Source of the DNA: Camarhynchus parvulus
Taxonomy: Eukaryota; Chordata; Aves; Passeriformes; Thraupidae
Length of the DNA: 64,000 bases
Direction: 5' to 3'
Assembly: GCF_901933205.1 (NCBI RefSeq)
Contig: NC_044574.1
Location: forward strand, 5,664,733-5,728,732
Part shown: positions 59,431-64,000 of the stretch, in pieces
Layout: every line of letters starts with the position of its first letter
How positions within the stretch are numbered: position 1 is the first letter of the stretch
Position numbers and translations under genes: made by a program
The notes under the pieces: model-generated
Databases searched by the model: none
What the model was told of the DNA's origin: nothing
The model's input: the letters and a program-made list of their open reading frames with translations, nothing else

Positions 59431-60630
59431 TGAGCCCTACAGCCCTGGTGACCCAGGCTGAGTGCCCCTGGTGACCTCTGAGTGGGCTCCAAATTAAACT
59501 GTGTGAGAGGAGAACAGGGCATTGTCAAGCCTCTCCCCAGTGGGAAGGGGACACAGCTGAGATGCAATCCTGCAAAACCTTTGCCTGGATACTTGGAAAT
59601 CAAACTTCAAATCCAGCATCAGATCTCAGTGCAGAGCAGAAGTTTGAAGCATTTCACTACAGACAAACCTCCTGCACCCAAACAAATATCACTTTTAAAT
59701 AAATATAAATAAATATCACTTTTAAATCATCTTTAAACAATGCAGCAGCCAAGGCTCACACACTGCAGCCTTTCCACACAGGACTGCAGCAGAGAGGGGC
59801 TGTCCTGCTCTCACTTTAAATGCTTCTTAGCAATCTGCTTTTCTGAAAAATGCTCCCAAATAGCTTCTGGTATCCAGATGGAAGTTTTTCTCTGTAATAC
59901 ACTACCCTCTGCTGCTCACACAGCCTAATTGCAATGCAGTACTGAAATTTCTGAGCTCTGTAGGGGAGAGCTGGTGTTTGGTGTTAATCCTGACATTAAT
60001 CCTAAACTCACAAAGGGTGGGAGTTATTAATTGCTACAATCAAAAGGAAGTGGTGGCTTGTCTGCTCGTGATAAGTGGATTTATTTAGAAGGCATATCTG
60101 GATTCTACCTGAACTTTCATGGTTTTTCCTTAAATATACACTGAAGCAGAATTTGTTCTGTGCAGAAATTAAGGCCAAAGACTTTCTGCAGCAGATTTTA
60201 CTGGGTGGTTCATGGAGCCACAAACATCAATATATGTAAAATGTATTTCCAAAGTGGATGATCTGTCAGTCCAGTCCTTCTGATTCAGCACAGGACATGA
60301 AGCTCATCACATCAACTACCAAAAACCAGTTTTATTTCAGAAAATAATAAAGTGATGGTAATCTAAGGACAACTGGAAATTGGCAGTTTTGGATCACACC
60401 CTCGTATATTGATTTGATTTAATTTGTCCACAGAAAGTCACATAGACACATTTATCCCAGGTCCCTTCCTTCTTTCTCTCAGTGCCTGGCACAGGTTGGA
60501 AGCTCTGCTGCCTGCACCCTCACATGAGGGTGAGCCAAAGAAAGAAATGTGGGATCACTGCTCCTTCTCAGGGAATAGGAGAGCTCACTCTCACATCTCC
60601 TCTGTGTTGGGAGCAGCAGAGTATTCCACG
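59431..60630. other. Unique non-coding stretch
   Basis: About 1.2 kb with no gene. AAATATCACTTTTAAAT occurs twice about 25 bp apart (59684-59727). Confidence 0.55.
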
Positions 60631-60639
60631 TCTGCGACG

Positions 60640-61006
60640 GTGTTCACAGAGGGTTTTGGATTGGGGAAGAGATGAGGATCTGACTCCATGTTTCAGAAGG
60701 CTTGATTTATTATTTTATGATATGTATTATATTAAAACTATACTAAAAGAATAGAAGAAAAGGTTTCATCAGAAGGCTAGCTAAGAATAGAATAGCAAGG
60801 AATGATAACAAAGGCTTGTGTCTCGGACAGAGTCCAAGCCAGCTGAGTGTAATTGGCCATTAATTAGAAACAACTCTATGAGGCCAATCACAGATGCACC
60901 TGTTGCATTCCACAGCAGCAGATAATCATTATTTACATTTTGTTCCTGAGGCCTCTCAGCTTCTCAGGAGGAAAAATCCTAAGGAAAGGATTTTTCATAA
61001 AAGTTA
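60640..61006 (-). mobile_element. Solo LTR, B-related subfamily
   Basis: About 370-bp reverse-oriented LTR related to 7031-7499. In plus-strand order it has TGTTCACAGAGGG, GACTCCATGTTTCAGAAGGC, TTATTATTTTATGATATG (antisense AATAAA zone), AAGGCTTGTGTCTCGGACAG, AGTGTAATTGGCCATTAATT, CCAATCACAGATGCACCTG, CCTGAGGCCTCTCAGCTTC and GGAAAGGATTTTTCAT. I recall this text from passerine LTRs. A perfect 9-bp direct repeat TCTGCGACG flanks it (60631-60639 and 61007-61015), which must contain the target-site duplication, but the exact LTR ends are ambiguous by several bases. Confidence 0.82.
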
Positions 61007-61015
61007 TCTGCGACG

Positions 61016-64000
61016 CACATCAGCCTCCTCTCACCTGAAAACGACCCGGTCAGAGCAGCTCCATGTAAATGGATATTTCTGTGGTTAATTTCTGGATATT
61101 ACTGAAGTTAATGCTGGAATGGCTTCTCCATTTTTGCTGTCTGAACCAAAAGGCACCAAACTCTCCTGCCTTTCAAGAGTCACCCATAGGCTTTTGACAG
61201 GGATGGGAGGAGTGAAAAATAAACCCCAGGGCTCAGCTTAGTCTACTTGCAAGGTTTGGTCTGACAATACAGAGCATTAAGTCAATGTGTCAAGATCTTT
61301 TGACTGCTAAATGCCTCTGCAGTCGTTGCTCCTGCCTAGTCTGGGATGGATCATACACAGACACCAAGGCAACTTGCTGGTTCAGTACCTTGAGCAGCTC
61401 TTTAGAAGATGTTTCTGCTTTTCAGACCCATAAAACCTCCATGACTGTCCTTCTTATTGCTTCACCTCCTACCACAGACCCGGAATCTATTCCCAGTGAA
61501 GCATTTTACTGGCATCTCTTTATTGGAAGGAGAAAGATAACTCTGGATAGACTGAACAGCCATGTCAGAAGGTGAGATGCATGCGCCTCTTCTCCTCTAA
61601 TGATGCTCAAAGAAGCCCAGATTCTGCAGAAGGAGTTGAAGGAGAGGGACTTCCAGCACAATTCACTGTTGCAGCCACCCTTAGACCCATTTCTGAAGAT
61701 CTTCAGTGACATGAGATTAACTCAAAGCTCTGGGCAGAGTCCTCTTGGAGGCTAATGAGCTTTAAATGCACAGGCAGTGGAAATTTATTCTGCTTGCAAA
61801 GCCAGGTGCATGCATAATTCTTTGTTGATTCAGGACCCTGTTGACAAGAATAAAAGCAACTGAACCCACTGCACTTTGTGTGACCCTGCTCAGAAGAACT
61901 TGTGAGGATTTTTCTTCTAAATGTCTTGAATTGTCTGTAATAAACTTTCATTCCATCCAACTCTTTCATCTTGATTCCTGCAGAACAGCCCAACACCTTC
62001 CATATAACAATGGGAATAGAGACAAACTATAAAGGCCCTGATGAGCTGAGTGTCTGGTATTTATTACTTGTGGGAATTGATTTCTTCTTAGCTCAATATT
62101 GACCATTTTAGGAGAATTTTTTTGTTGCAAGAGGTAGGAAAAATTGCAGGTAGGTGTGCCATTGGTTCTAGTGCCATTCTTCTACATAACTATCTCTTTG
62201 TCTCACAAGATACCATTGTCTTACAAGATATCTTTTTTTTGCATTGCCTAATGCATGCAAAAAAAGCAGACAAAAATATTTCTTTTAATTGAATGAACAG
62301 GAAGAAGATGATCTGACCCCTCAGCCCTCACATGAGATATTTGCCATGACAAGGATCAAAATCATTCAGCCTGCAACTGAAATGGCTCATGAAAAGTCTT
62401 AAAATGCAAACATACATGATGCAAAGTCAGGTTCTCTTGTGGATTGGACCCTCAGGCAGTGTAATTCTATGTGGATTTGCCCAGGAATACTCAAAGCCCT
62501 CACACTGCCTTTTTTCTCCTGTTCTGGGGACTAGGAAAGAGTTCTCATCTCTAACTGGACACTTCTTATGCCTTTTGGGTGTCATTCCTACTCAATTTTT
62601 GGTTTAAAATTTAATGGCAAGACGTATACAAACAGCCAGCAAGCTTTGCCTCCTTAGGAAGTCAGGCTAAATATTCAATTAACAAACCAAACAGCATCTA
62701 ACTTTACCTTGAAACTTCAGTAATTTATTAGCTTTGCCTTTGCAGGTGCTGAAGACAATTAAATTCCCAGCATTGAAGCCCTAGTCAGATACTGAAAAGC
62801 AGCCAAGCTCCTAAGGCTGGGGCACTGGAAATAATCTGTTTCCCTGCCAAAACCAGAAGAAAGTTAGCAGCAACCAATTTAAGTTTCAAGGCAAGCTGCT
62901 TTTGTGTGTGCTGTTCATTTATTTGTCTTTGCTAGATAGGTTTTTGCTTCCCCTCAGTCCTTAGCTTGTACAAGGCTGCCAAGGAAGAGAATGATGTGGT
63001 GTGGGGAGGAATTGGAAGGAGTCTCAGACAGCATAAAAGTGTTTGCTTTAGAGGCAGAGACAGAGAGGTTGAATCAGGTCCACGCTGCCAGATTACAGTG
63101 GTCAAACACACACTAAGATAACATTATAAAAAAGTCATCAGCCCACCTAATCCAGGGACAAACCACATAAACCAGGCTGCTCAGGCTCACTGCTAATGCT
63201 CTTGTGGTTGCACTGGCTGAGAAGAAATTCAGATTTAACTGTGCCAGCTCTGCCACCCTCAGCCATCTGAACCTCAGGTCCACATGCTTGAAAATCCATC
63301 TGTAAGGGGAAAAACAAGGTGCCAGCTCTCAGCAGACCACCCTGCAAAGGGCCAAGGAATCAGCCTGACATAATAATTGCCCTTCTAATAACCTCCTGTT
63401 TAAGTTAAAACTCAGGCTGTTACAGCCATTAACCCTGGTGAGAGTCCTGGAAGGTTGAAATCCCTTCCCACTCCCCATGAAACCCTTTAGCTCAGTCCCA
63501 CAGTGTGATTATTCAAGTCCTTCTGTAAGTCCCTATAATTCAGGGGCTGCTGCTTCTCCTCACAGGTGGGCCGTGACCCACTGCTGTCTGATTCTGCTCC
63601 TCATCCATCTGTGCAGGCTTCAGCCACTTCAGCAAAGCTCTTTGGAACAAAGTCCATGTTAGAGTGATTAAAAGGTAAATCATTAAGCATTTACTAATGA
63701 TTCTGACTTCAGCTCCCAGAATGTTTTTGGGTTTTTGACTAATGGCTGAATTTCAGTTGGAGGATTAATTCTAGAGATACATGTGTACACATTTCTCCCT
63801 TCCTTCCACCAGAGGTTTTGAATCCTCACAGATCTTTAAACAGAGGTGATGATTTCCTTCTTGTCATAGCAGAAGACATCTCAAGGCTAAGATATGAGTG
63901 GTGTCCAAAAAGTTAGAGGGAAAAAGGTTGGAAACACCCAGGGGAGACCCAGGCAGCTCAAAGCCAAGAAATCTCTGCACAAAGGGTGAGGACACTGATC
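61016..64000. other. Unique non-coding stretch
   Basis: About 3 kb to the window edge without gene or named repeat. Frames at 61285-61575 and 61703-61996 have no recognisable domain. Confidence 0.55.

Overview
The window looks like non-coding nuclear DNA from a bird, most likely a songbird (passerine). The evidence is at least eight CR1 LINE insertions with the avian CR1 3' end (TGGAAGGGACCTTAAAGAT-type text and a terminal ATTCTRTG-like octamer pair), and several dispersed LTR families I recognise from memory as passerine-type endogenous retrovirus (ERV) LTRs. Family names were not checked against a library, so I use local labels A to E. I found no convincing protein-coding exon, tRNA, rRNA, snRNA or CRISPR. 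Open frames are short, lie on both strands and have no recognisable domains. The window is best read as a gene desert or part of a very large intron.

Layout. 1-11 kb: unique sequence with a CR1 (1139), a family B LTR (4684-5091), a reverse B-type LTR carrying a pentanucleotide expansion (7031-7499), and an AAT-rich microsatellite fused to the 3' end of a CR1 (9597-10080). 11-16 kb: a 30-bp minisatellite split by a family A LTR (11196-11823), then a long family D LTR (14267-15869) whose internal 47-bp minisatellite is split by a family B LTR (14838-15249). 16-23 kb: unique. 23-25.2 kb: a family E LTR (23361-24014) and a family B LTR (24427-25145) split by a 304-bp family C LTR. 25-33 kb: unique, with two CpG-containing patches and one B LTR (30291-30711). 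33-38 kb: a CR1 with an internal micro-inversion, two family A LTRs (33588-34213 and 37128-37743) and another CR1. 38-58 kb: mostly unique, with a two-part CR1, an AT island (46060-46490), a 29-base T run and a second C LTR (51068-51370). 58-61 kb: a family A LTR, a CR1 and a reverse B-type LTR. 61-64 kb: unique.

Every ERV trace is a solo LTR: no gag, pol or env remnant and no paired LTRs. Target-site duplications (TSDs) can be read directly for most: 6 bp for A, 6 (possibly 7) bp for B, about 6 bp for C and 5 bp for E. Nesting gives a relative order: B is younger than the D copy it entered, and C is younger than the B copy it entered. Three of the insertions lie inside tandem repeats.

I found no clear new coding system. 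The most notable items are the nested and tandem-repeat-targeted LTR insertions, the unusual LTR termini of families A and B, the CR1 micro-inversion, microsatellites growing out of transposon ends, and two small CpG-bearing patches each with a perfect TGACGTCA.
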